Below the pieces are notes generated by a model. That model was given only the letters and a program-made list of their open reading frames with translations. It was not told where the DNA came from and did no database searches. The translations under genes and the position numbers were made by a program. This document shows positions 10,390-21,279 of a stretch of 64,000 nt of DNA, in pieces. Numbering within the stretch: the stretch's first letter is position 1; each line of letters opens with the position of its first letter. Source of the DNA: Astrocystis sublimbata (lineage: Eukaryota > Ascomycota > Sordariomycetes > Xylariales > Xylariaceae); assembly GCA_022453515.1 (NCBI GenBank), contig JAJNNY010000054.1, forward strand, positions 124,001 through 188,000, read 5' to 3'.

Positions 10390-11226
10390 TTAAGCGGATG
10401 GACAATGGAGATAGATCTCCCCATTTGCATCCAGAACCTCACTGTCGTCCTCGAGGTCATCGTCCTCCATATAGTCACCCACTTGCATATCGACAACCTC
10501 ATTTTCATCTTCCTCGCCCCGTCCACCAATATAGACCTCCCACCGGTTCGTCGGTTTGAGAGAAACGTTGTTTACATTGCGCGTCGAAAACCAGGAAACC
10601 CGAAGCTTGCGGTACTGGACAGCGAATAGCTGTTCTCCGGAGGCAACAAATTTTGCTTGTTCGGATATATCCGCGGAACGATAAGCATCAGCGCCGGCGT
10701 CAAGCACACCCCCTGGTACGGGTATTCCAGCCGCGTTAGCCAGTAGGCTAGCTGGTACCTGAACATTTGTTTCAGAGGATTTGGCCTTGCTTTCAGCTAC
10801 TCCAATTTGAGCGTCAACGACAGTTTTTGTGCCAGTCACAAGAAAGACATCTTGTCGTCGCTTAAGTGCACCCTCTAGCCAAGATCTTGCCTTGCTGTCT
10901 GCGCAAAGTTGTGCGAAAAACAGGCCGGAGTTTTGGAGTTGACGAGTAACACAGAGGGAGGAAGAGAGGTCAATCTTGAAACTGGTTTCTGAACCGTGGC
11001 CACCAGACATAAGATTTGAAAGTATGACATTGAGTCTAGAAGCTGATGCATTGGAGGAGGAGTAGCTGAAGTCCTCAGCGCGCTGTGTTACGACACTTTT
11101 GATAGCAGATTCCTCCCCGGTATCAAAAAAGTCCTGGTCTGGGAATTGGACGTCGAAAACAAGGCGTCCCAGATTCACTGCGTCTGGAGGTAATAAATAA
11201 CCCAGGATAAACGATGTGGTCGGCAT
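10390..11226 (-). CDS. Putative gasdermin-like pore-forming protein (fungal HET-Q1/RCD-1-like)
   Basis: An intronless 278-aa protein. I have no certain family match, but its layout resembles fungal gasdermin-like proteins (HET-Q1 is a similar size). The N-terminus has a short hydrophobic start (FILGYLLPPDAVNLGRLVFD). The middle has alternating strands: DVFLVTGTKTVVDAQIGV, then a glycine/alanine-rich loop, then AKFVASGEQLFAVQYRKLRV. This order recalls the gasdermin strand-loop-strand segment that ends in a 'K.V.IP.G..LAFRV' type stretch. After WEVYIGG come about 45 strongly acidic residues that could be a cleavable inhibitory tail. The neighbour upstream on the same strand is a TPR-CHAT protease; protease linkage is common for fungal gasdermins. 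It could instead be an unrelated fungal conserved protein. Confidence 0.55.
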   Translation of the reverse strand: MPTTSFILGYLLPPDAVNLGRLVFDVQFPDQDFFDTGEESAIKSVVTQRAEDFSYSSSNASASRLNVILSNLMSGGHGSETSFKIDLSSSLCVTRQLQNSGLFFAQLCADSKARSWLEGALKRRQDVFLVTGTKTVVDAQIGVAESKAKSSETNVQVPASLLANAAGIPVPGGVLDAGADAYRSADISEQAKFVASGEQLFAVQYRKLRVSWFSTRNVNNVSLKPTNRWEVYIGGRGEEDENEVVDMQVGDYMEDDDLEDDSEVLDANGEIYLHCPSA

Positions 11227-12275
11227 GGTGGAGATGAGCAGAATGATTAATTGGGAGTGGGGAAGTGTTTCATTCTGGATCGATCGTATGGGGAATCGTG
11301 TCTTATAACATTGACTTCAGGTTGCTATTAGCAGAGTCGGGCAGAAGTGAAGAGCGTTCTTGTTGCTTTGAGGGGATACAAGTTGAAAATGACACGACCT
11401 GTCTCTTTATATGCTACTTTACCTCCACGACTTGTAGTGGAGTACGTCATGGTACTATCGTTTTGGTCACCCAGCTACATTATTTTCCTATTACTTGAGG
11501 AGAAATCTATCGTCGTCTGCTATACGCGCGTAAGCCCTCACTACCTTGGAGGCTTGGTACGTATTACATCATCTTCACTTCCTTCAAGGTAGACGGACTA
11601 GTTGAAGACTCGCACAAGTACGCACATATAAACCTAGCAGCTCACCTATCGATATTTGTTATATTGGAGGTAGAAACAACCACCCAGCTAATATTTGGGT
11701 ATTAATCTCGGGCCGACCCGTAGATCTTGGTAGTTATATTTACCTATCCTTAGGTAGTTGGGCAACAATGCAGCGTCGCTACTTGGAGTGAAGCAGTCTG
11801 CCAAGTGGCCTGCACAAACAGTGAGTTGGGTGGGACAGTGGTATAGAGCCATTTCCCACGATTGGTTTCATTTACCAGACTTCCACCCTACTGATCAACC
11901 CAATTCAAAGCAGCCACATCCCAACAGGCATCAGTACCTATACACGAGCCGTATGACTTGGTTTCAATGGCCTTTCGTAAACGTTGCTGTATATTACCCC
12001 CTGGCCGCTGTAGTATCTTTCAAGCTACTGTAGGGGAGATCTCCTTTCGGCCTTACCCGACATGACTCCCGGTTACTACCTACCTCTTACTGTACAGCAC
12101 CACTATCATCCAATTCGGCGATTCCTACCCCGCGCAGATGTTGGACGATCTTGGCATTGGGGGACAAGAATTTGGACGCTGTGAGTTGTTTTTAATTGAT
12201 ATGTACTACGAGAGTAAATTTTGGAAATTAAGCGAGCTAAATGATTGTTATACTACTAAAAGCATCTAAAAGCAT
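11227..12275. other. Intergenic spacer between the gasdermin-like and CHAT genes
   Basis: About 1.05 kb without a supportable gene. It contains the promoter of the gasdermin-like gene (the ATG is on the minus strand at 11226) and the 3' end of the CHAT gene. A few short frames have no recognisable content. Confidence 0.5.
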
Positions 12276-15200
12276 CTAAATGCCTGTGTGGATGAAAGCC
12301 GCCCACAAGGATGGCCCCCTCCGGTTCCTCCAAGACGCCCTCTTCACGTTCCTTTGCGTTGCATGGGATGCCATCCATCTCTTCGGATATGCTAGCTTCG
12401 CCCTCTTTTGTGTGCTAGCACGTTTCTGGCTCTTTCGTGATGTTTTTCTCGCGGTTTTCCGAGTCTTCTTACTCCGATGAAGGAGCTTAGTCCGCAGCAT
12501 CCGCACAGCATGATGCAACCCGTGTGCTACGGATGCATCATCTAGGTTTGCCCCCAATATAGTCTTATAGACAGTTCTAGCGACATCAACGCATAGCCTG
12601 TCAGACACCTCCCACAGCGTGCCGATGACATGGCGGAAGCCCGCGAGCCGACATGCCCCCATCAAATGGATACCCTCGTCTACGAGCTGCTCGTCGGCGA
12701 TGCGGCCAGTTGAGCATGCGGATAGATACGCAAGCAGCGGTGGCCCCGTCTCGTAGAAACGCAGCGCCTGTAGGTCGCGGACTGTGAGCAGTGATGTACT
12801 ATTGCCATCATCGGAACGTAGCAGCAAACCGCTGAGAGACGGGTCACGCGGGTCCGTCATGCCGTGGCCAGCAAAGTGGAAGATGGTACAACCTGACATG
12901 ACGCCTAAGAGAATGTCCCGGGACGGACGGTCGAGATGTATGCGTTCCAGACGTGGAGGTAGCGTTTTCCAAATAGCGTGTATTTCTTGGCGTGCGTATG
13001 GAAGCGAACTGTTCCCCGGCGTTCTCTCCATCGACACAGACAGAAACTTACACACCGCTTCTGTTTGATTTGTAGGGCGCAGTGGCATCTGAGCGGGCTG
13101 CCTAGCTTCTCGAATTTCTGCCTTGATCTCTTGTCCGTATAGAATGTCCTCGATAGACAAACTGTAGGATGATATAACTCTATCTATAACGGAGCGGCCA
13201 GAGCCATCACGGTGATATCCAGCCGCGTGAATGGGTAGCAGACGAAGCGGTCCGGTAGGCACCCAATACACCCTGGGCCACTTGGAGTAGTCGTCATCGA
13301 CACATGGTTTATCGGCACCAAACTGTTCCAAAATCATTTTCATCATAATGTCCCAGAGCCATTCTAGAATCTCATATGCATCGCGGCTCTTGCGGCTTTT
13401 GAAGAGTTTCGCCTTCGTTTCTACATGTTGGTAATTCAGGTTTGTGAGTTCAACAACCCTGACTTGGTTTGACTGGATTAGGAAAGCGTCACAGCGAAAT
13501 CGAGCGATGTTAATTGCGACGACTGTCTGGTTTGGCGGCGCTGCTGACATCAGCTCCTCTTTTGTCGGTGGAAGCAAAAATGCCTTGAAGGCGTCATCTG
13601 CACGTATCTTCATAAGAAGCTGCTTCAGTTCCTCGGTCTTCCAATGACGGTCTTCCGCTGACAACATCGACATTAAGGTTCCGGGAGCGTTACTTAGAGC
13701 ACCACCCACTCCGACGGGAAGAGGTGGATCTAGCGCGTCTCGAAGTTCCTCAAATTCCTTCGCCCATTGCGGATGTTTGCATTGTAACGAGCTTATGCTA
13801 CGCCGGTTCTGGAATAAAGTGCTGGTGATAGTACCTCGACCGTGTTCTAATAGTCTTAGCGCTTCTTCTTTGGACTTCCCCATCTGTAGCGCCGCGGCAG
13901 CTGCTGTCGATGCAAGCCCGGCATACCGACGCAGAACGTATTGTTGGTCCTGCTGGCGCATTGATCGAGGGCTCACGTGTCCGAGGAGCTCGGTCGCTAA
14001 CTCTGTGATCTGAGATAGGTTTCGCCAGTCCCCACGGGCTTCGAGCCAAGCCATAGCATCAAACACAAAATTAAGGCGGTGCGAGGGGGGACTCCCCTCA
14101 GTTTGAATACACTCCTTCATTTTCGCAAGTGCCTCGTCTCGTACATGATTCTTATGAGTCCTTTCATATTTGCTTTTCAGGGCCTCGAAAAGATTCCGGA
14201 GAGCTCCAACTTTCATGGGGTGGTGGCTTGGGAGTAATGACACTGCTTCTCGACCGTACTTAATTGCGTCTTCCAAGTCAGAAGATAGCTCTGATTCAGT
14301 ATGTCCCTGCCGCATTTTCAGACAAGCACATAAGCTGTTCAGGAACGAAGGTCGATTAATGTGACTGTGTGGTGCTAGCTTAGTGGCTTCTCGAATGAAT
14401 TTGATGCACTCGTCGAGTTCGACAGGGTCCTTGGTGTTCATATAACTCCAACCGAGCCATATGCCTAGATTTCCCAGATGCTTGAAGCGATAAACATGCC
14501 CTTCAGGCACCGCCTTTAGGATGTCTCGCCCTAAAAGAATGACGGGCCCCAAATCTTGTAGTAGTGTAGTGCGGACATACTTTTGCGCCAGACTACAAGC
14601 AAGATTCAATTTCCTACTGATAAGCCCAGGATCATTCTCACTACAAGTCGGAGATATTGCAGTGCGACCTAGACGAATCGACTCTTCGAGAACATCGCCC
14701 TCTCCTAGTTTCTCATATTTCATCCGCAGAAGACAGCCAAGGTCGCTTAGACATGCTGGCCACAACTTATCCGTCTTGTTCAGGACATCTAAGACCTCTC
14801 TACAATCATTTATTGCCTCTTGTAATTCATCTGAAGTCCCATTATTGACATACCGTCGCATATGCAACAGGTACAAGTTTTTCAGGCGTGGCCTCGACTG
14901 TCCCAGTCTGACCTGGTCCATTTCAGCTTGGACAAGTGTTGTTAGCTTTTCGAGATCACTCTCTTGCCCAAAGTGGTCGTACTTCATGCAAAAATAGTGA
15001 ATAGTGTCGTCTAGGTTTGGTACTCTGTCAGGGTGCCCGTAAGGTAGGTCTGCGAACGACATACTGAGGTGAACGGCGCGGTCGAGGTCCGTCACTGAGC
15101 CACCGTGGTTACTGTACCTTGATGCAAGATAACGAGCCCGCTTGCATTTCATAATAACCTCAATTTCCACTTCATTGACTGGTATGCTCTCGACAAGTCT

Positions 15201-15854
15201 CAATAAGTGCTCCAGGTCTTGGGAATTGCGGTGAAGCAAATATTGTTCCTCAAGAGCGTTGCACAAAATGATTGTTGTGACAGCCCTATCTCTGGAATTT
15301 GATGTCAAGGTTTGCTGGGCCTCAAGCACCGCCTCTTTACCCCTCTCGATTGCATTGATTAAATCTCGGTCTTGTTTTGTATTCTCATAACTCAATCGAA
15401 GTTGTTGACTGAGAGTGCCGAGCAATCGGGTATGGTTCTTGTGACCAGCTGGAATCTCGCTCACAGCTTTCTCACTCAGTGCCACAGCCCGTGACAGCTG
15501 GCCCCTCTCGATTGCTAGACCGATCTCAGCTTCGAGAAGGTAGGCGACGTTTTGGATTTTATCCTGTCTATGTGGCAGAGGGCCCGAGAAGGTCGCCAAG
15601 GCTTCCCATGCATGCGCTATGGCAGAGTCCAGAATCCGATCATTCTTGGTGCGTTGAAACTGACTTGTCAAGACGTTTACTAAACATGATAAGTAGTCAC
15701 TACACATCGGATCAACCGCCTCTGGCACTGCTTGCAACTGCAGTTGCTGCTCCCCTGCTCTCTCATCAGGTCGTCTTTGAGGTTCGGAGGTATCGTTTAG
15801 AGAAGGTGGCACTGTTGGATGGGAGGAGCTTTGGGAGCTGGCCATGATTCCCAT
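12276..15854 (-). CDS. TPR-repeat CHAT-domain protease
   Basis: A large protein (about 1190 aa from the ATG at 15854, or 1219 aa from the ATG at 15935). Residues about 60-700 are helical TPR-type repeats (for example ERGQLSRAVALSEKAVSEIP and DLINAIERGKEAVLEAQ). The C-terminal third is a CHAT domain, a caspase-related cysteine protease fold. The catalytic His lies in HFAGHGMTD (about 12860-12885) and the Cys in LSACSTG (about 12705-12730). The domain closes with LWAAFIHTG. I favour the later ATG because the stretch upstream is AT-rich and TATA-like (TATATTAAAG). An unusual lysine/arginine-rich insertion of about 45 residues precedes the final strand. The TPR array probably senses or binds a partner. 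The nearest downstream gene on the same strand is the gasdermin-like one, a plausible substrate. Confidence 0.9.
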   Translation of the reverse strand: MGIMASSQSSSHPTVPPSLNDTSEPQRRPDERAGEQQLQLQAVPEAVDPMCSDYLSCLVNVLTSQFQRTKNDRILDSAIAHAWEALATFSGPLPHRQDKIQNVAYLLEAEIGLAIERGQLSRAVALSEKAVSEIPAGHKNHTRLLGTLSQQLRLSYENTKQDRDLINAIERGKEAVLEAQQTLTSNSRDRAVTTIILCNALEEQYLLHRNSQDLEHLLRLVESIPVNEVEIEVIMKCKRARYLASRYSNHGGSVTDLDRAVHLSMSFADLPYGHPDRVPNLDDTIHYFCMKYDHFGQESDLEKLTTLVQAEMDQVRLGQSRPRLKNLYLLHMRRYVNNGTSDELQEAINDCREVLDVLNKTDKLWPACLSDLGCLLRMKYEKLGEGDVLEESIRLGRTAISPTCSENDPGLISRKLNLACSLAQKYVRTTLLQDLGPVILLGRDILKAVPEGHVYRFKHLGNLGIWLGWSYMNTKDPVELDECIKFIREATKLAPHSHINRPSFLNSLCACLKMRQGHTESELSSDLEDAIKYGREAVSLLPSHHPMKVGALRNLFEALKSKYERTHKNHVRDEALAKMKECIQTEGSPPSHRLNFVFDAMAWLEARGDWRNLSQITELATELLGHVSPRSMRQQDQQYVLRRYAGLASTAAAAALQMGKSKEEALRLLEHGRGTITSTLFQNRRSISSLQCKHPQWAKEFEELRDALDPPLPVGVGGALSNAPGTLMSMLSAEDRHWKTEELKQLLMKIRADDAFKAFLLPPTKEELMSAAPPNQTVVAINIARFRCDAFLIQSNQVRVVELTNLNYQHVETKAKLFKSRKSRDAYEILEWLWDIMMKMILEQFGADKPCVDDDYSKWPRVYWVPTGPLRLLPIHAAGYHRDGSGRSVIDRVISSYSLSIEDILYGQEIKAEIREARQPAQMPLRPTNQTEAVCKFLSVSMERTPGNSSLPYARQEIHAIWKTLPPRLERIHLDRPSRDILLGVMSGCTIFHFAGHGMTDPRDPSLSGLLLRSDDGNSTSLLTVRDLQALRFYETGPPLLAYLSACSTGRIADEQLVDEGIHLMGACRLAGFRHVIGTLWEVSDRLCVDVARTVYKTILGANLDDASVAHGLHHAVRMLRTKLLHRSKKTRKTARKTSRKSQKRASTQKRAKLAYPKRWMASHATQRNVKRASWRNRRGPSLWAAFIHTGI

Positions 15855-15935
15855 AGATGAACTCGCACACGCGTCGATTTTGTTGCGCCGGTCGTAAGTA
15901 GCTTTAATATAAAGTATAGTACAAATCCATTGCAT

Positions 15936-18900
15936 AGACTTGCTGGGTACTAGGTAGGTATGCTAAAGTGGAGGCGCAGATGGCCATCTTACGGCTGAGA
16001 ATGCAGATCCCCTTGATTTATTCAAGCCAGTATGCTAAGCCCCAATCCTCTCTTTACACAGCGAATCGGCAGAAGCGATAGATCCTTGTGCTTCAGCTTA
16101 CGCTCGCAACAAGGGATGTGCCGATGACCAAAATGGCGCCTTGGCCGCCATTATCCTGCGCCGGGGCCCGGAGCTAGTCGGTACGATCTTACTTGGTATA
16201 TTACTGACTATGTCAGTATTCGATGACCGTTCCATGTTGAGGATAATGGGGCCCCAATGCAGGCGTGATATGTCACGAAACTTTCCCTCTCCCAAATGCC
16301 ATTGGCTGACTTATTGTAAATGATTAATTCACATAGAAATTGTAATGTATCTTACAATCACAATATACCCCCGACGTCAGATTTCGTATCATGACATTTT
16401 GCTCAGTCAGACTCTATCTATCCCTAAATTTCAGGCACACCATAAGCATAGTATTAGATTTCCCCTTCAGGTCCAATAATATCAAATTTTAAACTTGATG
16501 TGTTAAAACTCGGAAAACATGTATTAATTAACAGAGCAATATTTATTTATGGTGAGAGCCAAGAAAGGGGCCTTGATCACACATTTTGTACCATTTGCAA
16601 TAGATCCCTTATAACAAAGGCTCAGTTTCTGGAGCTGGAAACCTGCAGACAGGTCAATTCAGCTAAAAAGAGCCTTACGGCTCTCAGAGCTCAGAGGTCC
16701 ATCCCCTCCTACCCTCCTTTATTTAATCTCTGTGGCAGAACTTTGTTCCTTCTGTTTTTCTCATTTCATCAGGCATCATACGAAGAAATTCGGGGGAGGG
16801 GAGGTGGAAACCTCAAGGCTCAATAAGCATGCTATCGGTTTCTGCCTTACAAGGCACGTAGGCAGGATTCCTATTAGGTAGAAAGATTAAACCCCCGTGA
16901 CGACCATGACGTCATGCGTGCCGCTAAAGTAGCCTGTGTTGATTACCTGGAAATTATCTGGAGATGCTGAGCCAATCGAGGGTAGACAATAAAGAATGAG
17001 TAGAGGTACAAGATTTGGAGGGAGGCTGGGGAGCCAGAGAAGGCACAGACAATTAGATTCTGTCGTATGGCACTTGGCAAAGCAAGATGATAATTAATTA
17101 CCAATTACCAAGACTTAGCGACAGAAGTCCAAAGCTATTATTGGTTCTATGCGATGAAAGGAGCTCTGACGGTAAGAGGGGTATGGTCTAGTAGCCTGCA
17201 GTCATATCTGAAGGCTCGTTGGGGGCCAGGTGATCCAGAATTACTATTCAGTGGTAGTGTCGTAGTATGCATGACTTCTATCACCTCGCGTGATTCGTCA
17301 TTGGCTCAATATTTCACTCACTACGACGAAGATAACAAACCTTCGTAATCATCACTGTAGTCAAAGTTCTATTGTAAGCGGCGACCATTTTCCCCCCCCT
17401 GAAGAGCTGCAGGTATAGTTGTGACGCCAGTGAGATGATCTACCAATCCCATTGCCTCTCCACCCTTCGCATAGCCAACTTGGTTCGGGCGCCTTCTCCT
17501 GGATAGAGCCCTAGTACACACAAGTTATTCTTGTTTGCCCTGTTACGTCAGTAATTACCAATCAAATGATGAGGGGTAGATAGCACACAGATAAACGTAG
17601 TAAGTCCTTCCTGATCTGGAAAATCTTTGATTGAGAAATGCTTGATCTCGATGGCATAGTGTTATCCAATCCCACTAATATACGAAGCAACCGAGACATT
17701 CTACAGCACCTGATATTATAACTAGACAGGTTATTACAGTTCTATGCGTCTCTCTTGTTGAGGACTCAGTGTTACATATAATTACTTAATTACAGCTGTA
17801 AAAGCTTCTGGCGCGTGTTTTCTTCGTACGCTTTATATAATATGCATGCATAGATCAATTTACATGACAGCTAAGCTCTGAAATACAGTTCGTATAACAT
17901 GTCAGCTTCCTAGATAGTTTCTGGCACGCAGAGGTATACCATTATCACTGGAAAGGAGGGTACCAAGTTACAGGCAGGCGCCTTCCGTACGCTGGGTTCC
18001 ATGCTACTCATATTTGTTAAATTTCTGCCTTTTAGGAAATACCCAGAATGAGACAGAAGATTACTACGTGGTCTATCTCCGGAATTTAGGAGAAACGTCC
18101 TGAATGAGTGATTGTTTGAATACATACGTAACATTACTGAAGGGTGGCATTGAGTTTCAAGAGGACTCTAATATATGATTTTATGCCGGTAGATGTCTTG
18201 AAGAATTAGCCGTGTGAACTACTGCATAAGACTATCTGGCCTGTCCACTGCAACCCATGCTCTATACACCTCCGTGACGCCATTGTCCCAATGCAATCAT
18301 CAATTTCAGTATGAGTCACATGTTGTAGTTTAAACCGGTCAGGAGGCAGTCCTACCATCCAATGTAAAAGCCAGGGGGTGGGCTCTGGGCTCTTCATTGA
18401 GTTCTGCAACATCACGTTGCATCAAACAGCCAATGTTCTCCAATAATTCGCTTGCTTATGCTTCAATGCTGGATTGCACATAATTACTAGGATATCGAGA
18501 GGCTCAGCATTGCAGCCTACTATTCAATATTGCAATTTCCCACCTGCCTAAAAGAACTGACCGAGTGTCATCAACAAATCCTGCGCTTGAGTTTGAGCCT
18601 CAACATCTCCACACAGACATATGGTGATCAAAATAAGACGCAATTCGGGTGGTTAAGCCGGAGTGAAACAACGAAGCTAACCTGTAGGAAAGCTTATCAC
18701 AGCGGGGCTCATGCATGCTGCCATCGAGTCGCCGATCATATATGCAGCCTTGTGACATAGGGCTTGGTCCATAAGTCTTGCCAACGCGGGATTGACCAGA
18801 AAGATGGAAGATTTATGCACGACTAGATAGAATCATCGACGATAGGTCATACGATTGGTATACGTCTTTCCACTATGGGTTATTGCAAGGTTGATAATAG

Positions 18901-19182
18901 TGGTTGGACTATGCATGCAAATAACTCTCCACCGCTGTCTTTCCGCAGGCGCAAAAGGAGTTCCGGTCAAGGCAGACAGACACGGACATGCGAGCCTGGA
19001 AGGTATAAATACTGGAGCTAGAGGCTGGCCGATATCAAGCCAATGTTATTATCTTGACAAACACTTTCAATCATCCTCACTTTGCACATATAATTATGTG
19101 AAGTGCTCTGTGTCTCATTATCTTCACGGCTTCAACTATAAAACAGCATTTGCAACATTGCAAGCACTTCCAAAGAGGCAGA
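15936..19182. other. 3.2-kb gene-poor region with the caspase promoter at its right end
   Basis: I see no supportable gene. Open frames are short and unrelated to known families. Composition is moderately AT-rich, with many TAATTA and ATTAC stretches. It may contain decayed sequence but I recognise no transposon domain, terminal repeat or RNA gene. Confidence 0.5.
19004..19011 (+). promoter_or_regulatory. TATA box upstream of the caspase-like gene
   Basis: TATAAATA lies about 170 bases before the ATG at 19183, a reasonable fungal TATA-to-start distance. It supports 19183 as the original translation start and suggests the promoter is intact. Confidence 0.5.
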
Positions 19183-21279
19183 ATGGCTGTTCCAAGCTCC
19201 AAGATTTTTGCCGCGCTAGTTGGTATCAATTAATACAACGGAAAACACACAGATCTCAGTGGCTGCCTCAAGGATGTTGAGATCATTGAGAAGTTTCTCC
19301 TAGAGACGGTCCATGTTCCCAGCAGGCAGATCAAAATGCTCACGTCTCCCCCGTACCCACCTTCTTCGCAAACGCCCACCAAAATCAATGTTGTCAACCT
19401 GATCAACAAAGTGGCAGAAGAGGCTCTATCAAAGGGGCCTGATAGCCTGTTCTTCTTCATGTACTCCGGTCATGGAACTCGAAAACCCACAAGATACCCT
19501 GAACTAGGAAAGGGCTCATATGACGAGGGCTTATGTACCTTGACTGAAGTCCTGACGGATGTTGAAATATCCGATCTCCTTGAGAACTGGAGCATGAAGG
19601 GACTTGCAGTATTTGTTGTCCTTGACTGTTGTCACTCTGGTGGAGCCGACCGGATGGACGGATCTTTGGGAGCTGTCAAATGTCCCGACTACTCAACGAG
19701 ATCCAATTTCAGAGATGAGCCAAATGCGGAGGGCGGGTTTGGTGCGAACGATCAGCCCAGTCCAGAAGTATCTGGTGATGAACATGGACGAAATGCGGTC
19801 ATCAAACGGGGCTGGTTCTATCGCACTCGGAGTCACAATTTACTAGCCGCGTGCCAGCCGCATGAGATCGCAAGAGAAACGCCGCACGGTGGCGAATATA
19901 TTGGAGTGCTAACATACTTTTTCCACAAGGCCTTAACCGATCTCTATAACTCCACAAGCCCAGTCACATACGAGCAACTTACCAATTACATCGTGTCCGT
20001 CTGCAAGAAAGGAAACATAGAGATTCCTCAGGCACCCATGCATCTTGGTACCCGCAGTCGACTACTTTTTGGCACACGAATACTTGATGATGTCAACAAC
20101 AGTCTTACGGCCAGCGTTACAGAGATCAAGGGCAACCGCAGATCAGGGTATTATGCCTATATTGACAAGGGCGAAGGTCACGGAATACATATTGGGGACC
20201 GCTTCCGGCTCTACAGTCCCGGCCAATGTCGCTTTGGGTTGCCCATCACCGGGGCGCCACACGCCGCTGAGATTGAAGTTCAGAGGGCTGGGGGCACAGA
20301 CGCTAAGACAGTATTTTTGACTGAGGTGGGTGAGGTGGCCACCGGTTGGATCGCTTGTCTTTCAAAGCGTGCAAACCTCCCCATCGTCTCCTTGATTCCA
20401 AGAGAACAGACAGATGTTATCACAAATCTCCAAGATGGATGGTCACGGCTTACATTGAGCCCTGGAGGAGCCCCAGTTGACTTGATGTTCCATTCCGACC
20501 CCAGTGCCACGACAGAAGGTACTTCCGTCGTTCATATCAATGTCGCAAGTGATAATAGGCGCTTGATATTCCTGGACAGACAGCAACATGAGATGCACTT
20601 CGTTCCTAGCCTTAACCTGGGAGAAGCAGATCTCGTGAGAAAACTTGCGTATCTCCTTTCACATTTGTGCTCGTATCAGAGATTGGTCGAGTTGCAGCCT
20701 ACGAGGAACATGCCACAGCCTGAGTTTGAGTTTCGCCTTGTGGAAGACGATGGGAACAATTCGCAATCGGAGTCGGAAGATGAGGACGATGCCACCAGCT
20801 TACCGAAGGGCCAAAGCTACAACATAACATTTCGAAACAACAGTTCCGACATACTTTATGTTACTATCTTCAATCTCGGTCACGCCTACGGAGTCACTCA
20901 GATCTTCCCCGACGAGATTGCCGCCAGCTTTGCAGTTGTCCAGGATGATTGTATCCCAAAGTTACCCATTACCATTCAAGTCCCTGAATTACTCAGAGAC
21001 GCTGCGAAGAAGTCAGATTTCCAAATGCGCGACATTTTCAAGGTACTGGTCACAAAGGAAATAACACATTTTGGACAGTACAATCAGTCTGACTTAGAGG
21101 GGTGGGGAACTTGGGATCTTGACAGGACAGAAAACGGACGCTACCGCAACGTAAAGAGACGGAAGAGGGACCGTGGGGACTTTTGGGCCCAGTCCATTGA
21201 AGTCATCACAACGAAAAGTGACCTCAACTACATGGACGGTGACTCTATCGACGAGAATAACCCCGGTCCCCGAAGTTGA
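19183..21279 (+). pseudogene. Caspase-like (C14) protease with one in-frame stop
   Basis: A fungal caspase-domain protein. Reading from the ATG at 19183 gives MAVPSSKIFAALVGIN, then TAA at 19231-19233, then YNGKHTDLSGCLKDVE in the same frame. These flanks match the first strand and following loop of C14 caspases, so the stop falls inside conserved coding sequence. The rest is open for 682 codons. The catalytic His is in FMYSGHG and the Cys in VVLDCCHSGG. The C-terminal half has a predicted beta-rich region (GIHIGDRFRLYSPGQ), an acidic linker and a second beta-rich part. Initiation at the ATG at 19336 would give 647 aa without the first strand. No plausible intron removes the stop. This may be a recent nonsense allele, a sequencing error, or a gene using recoding. 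Confidence 0.82.

Noticed and set aside
19222..19255. Short intron (GTATCA...CACAG) that would remove the caspase stop
   Set aside because: Only about 31-35 nt, below the usual fungal minimum, and it would delete the conserved YNGKHTDL segment.
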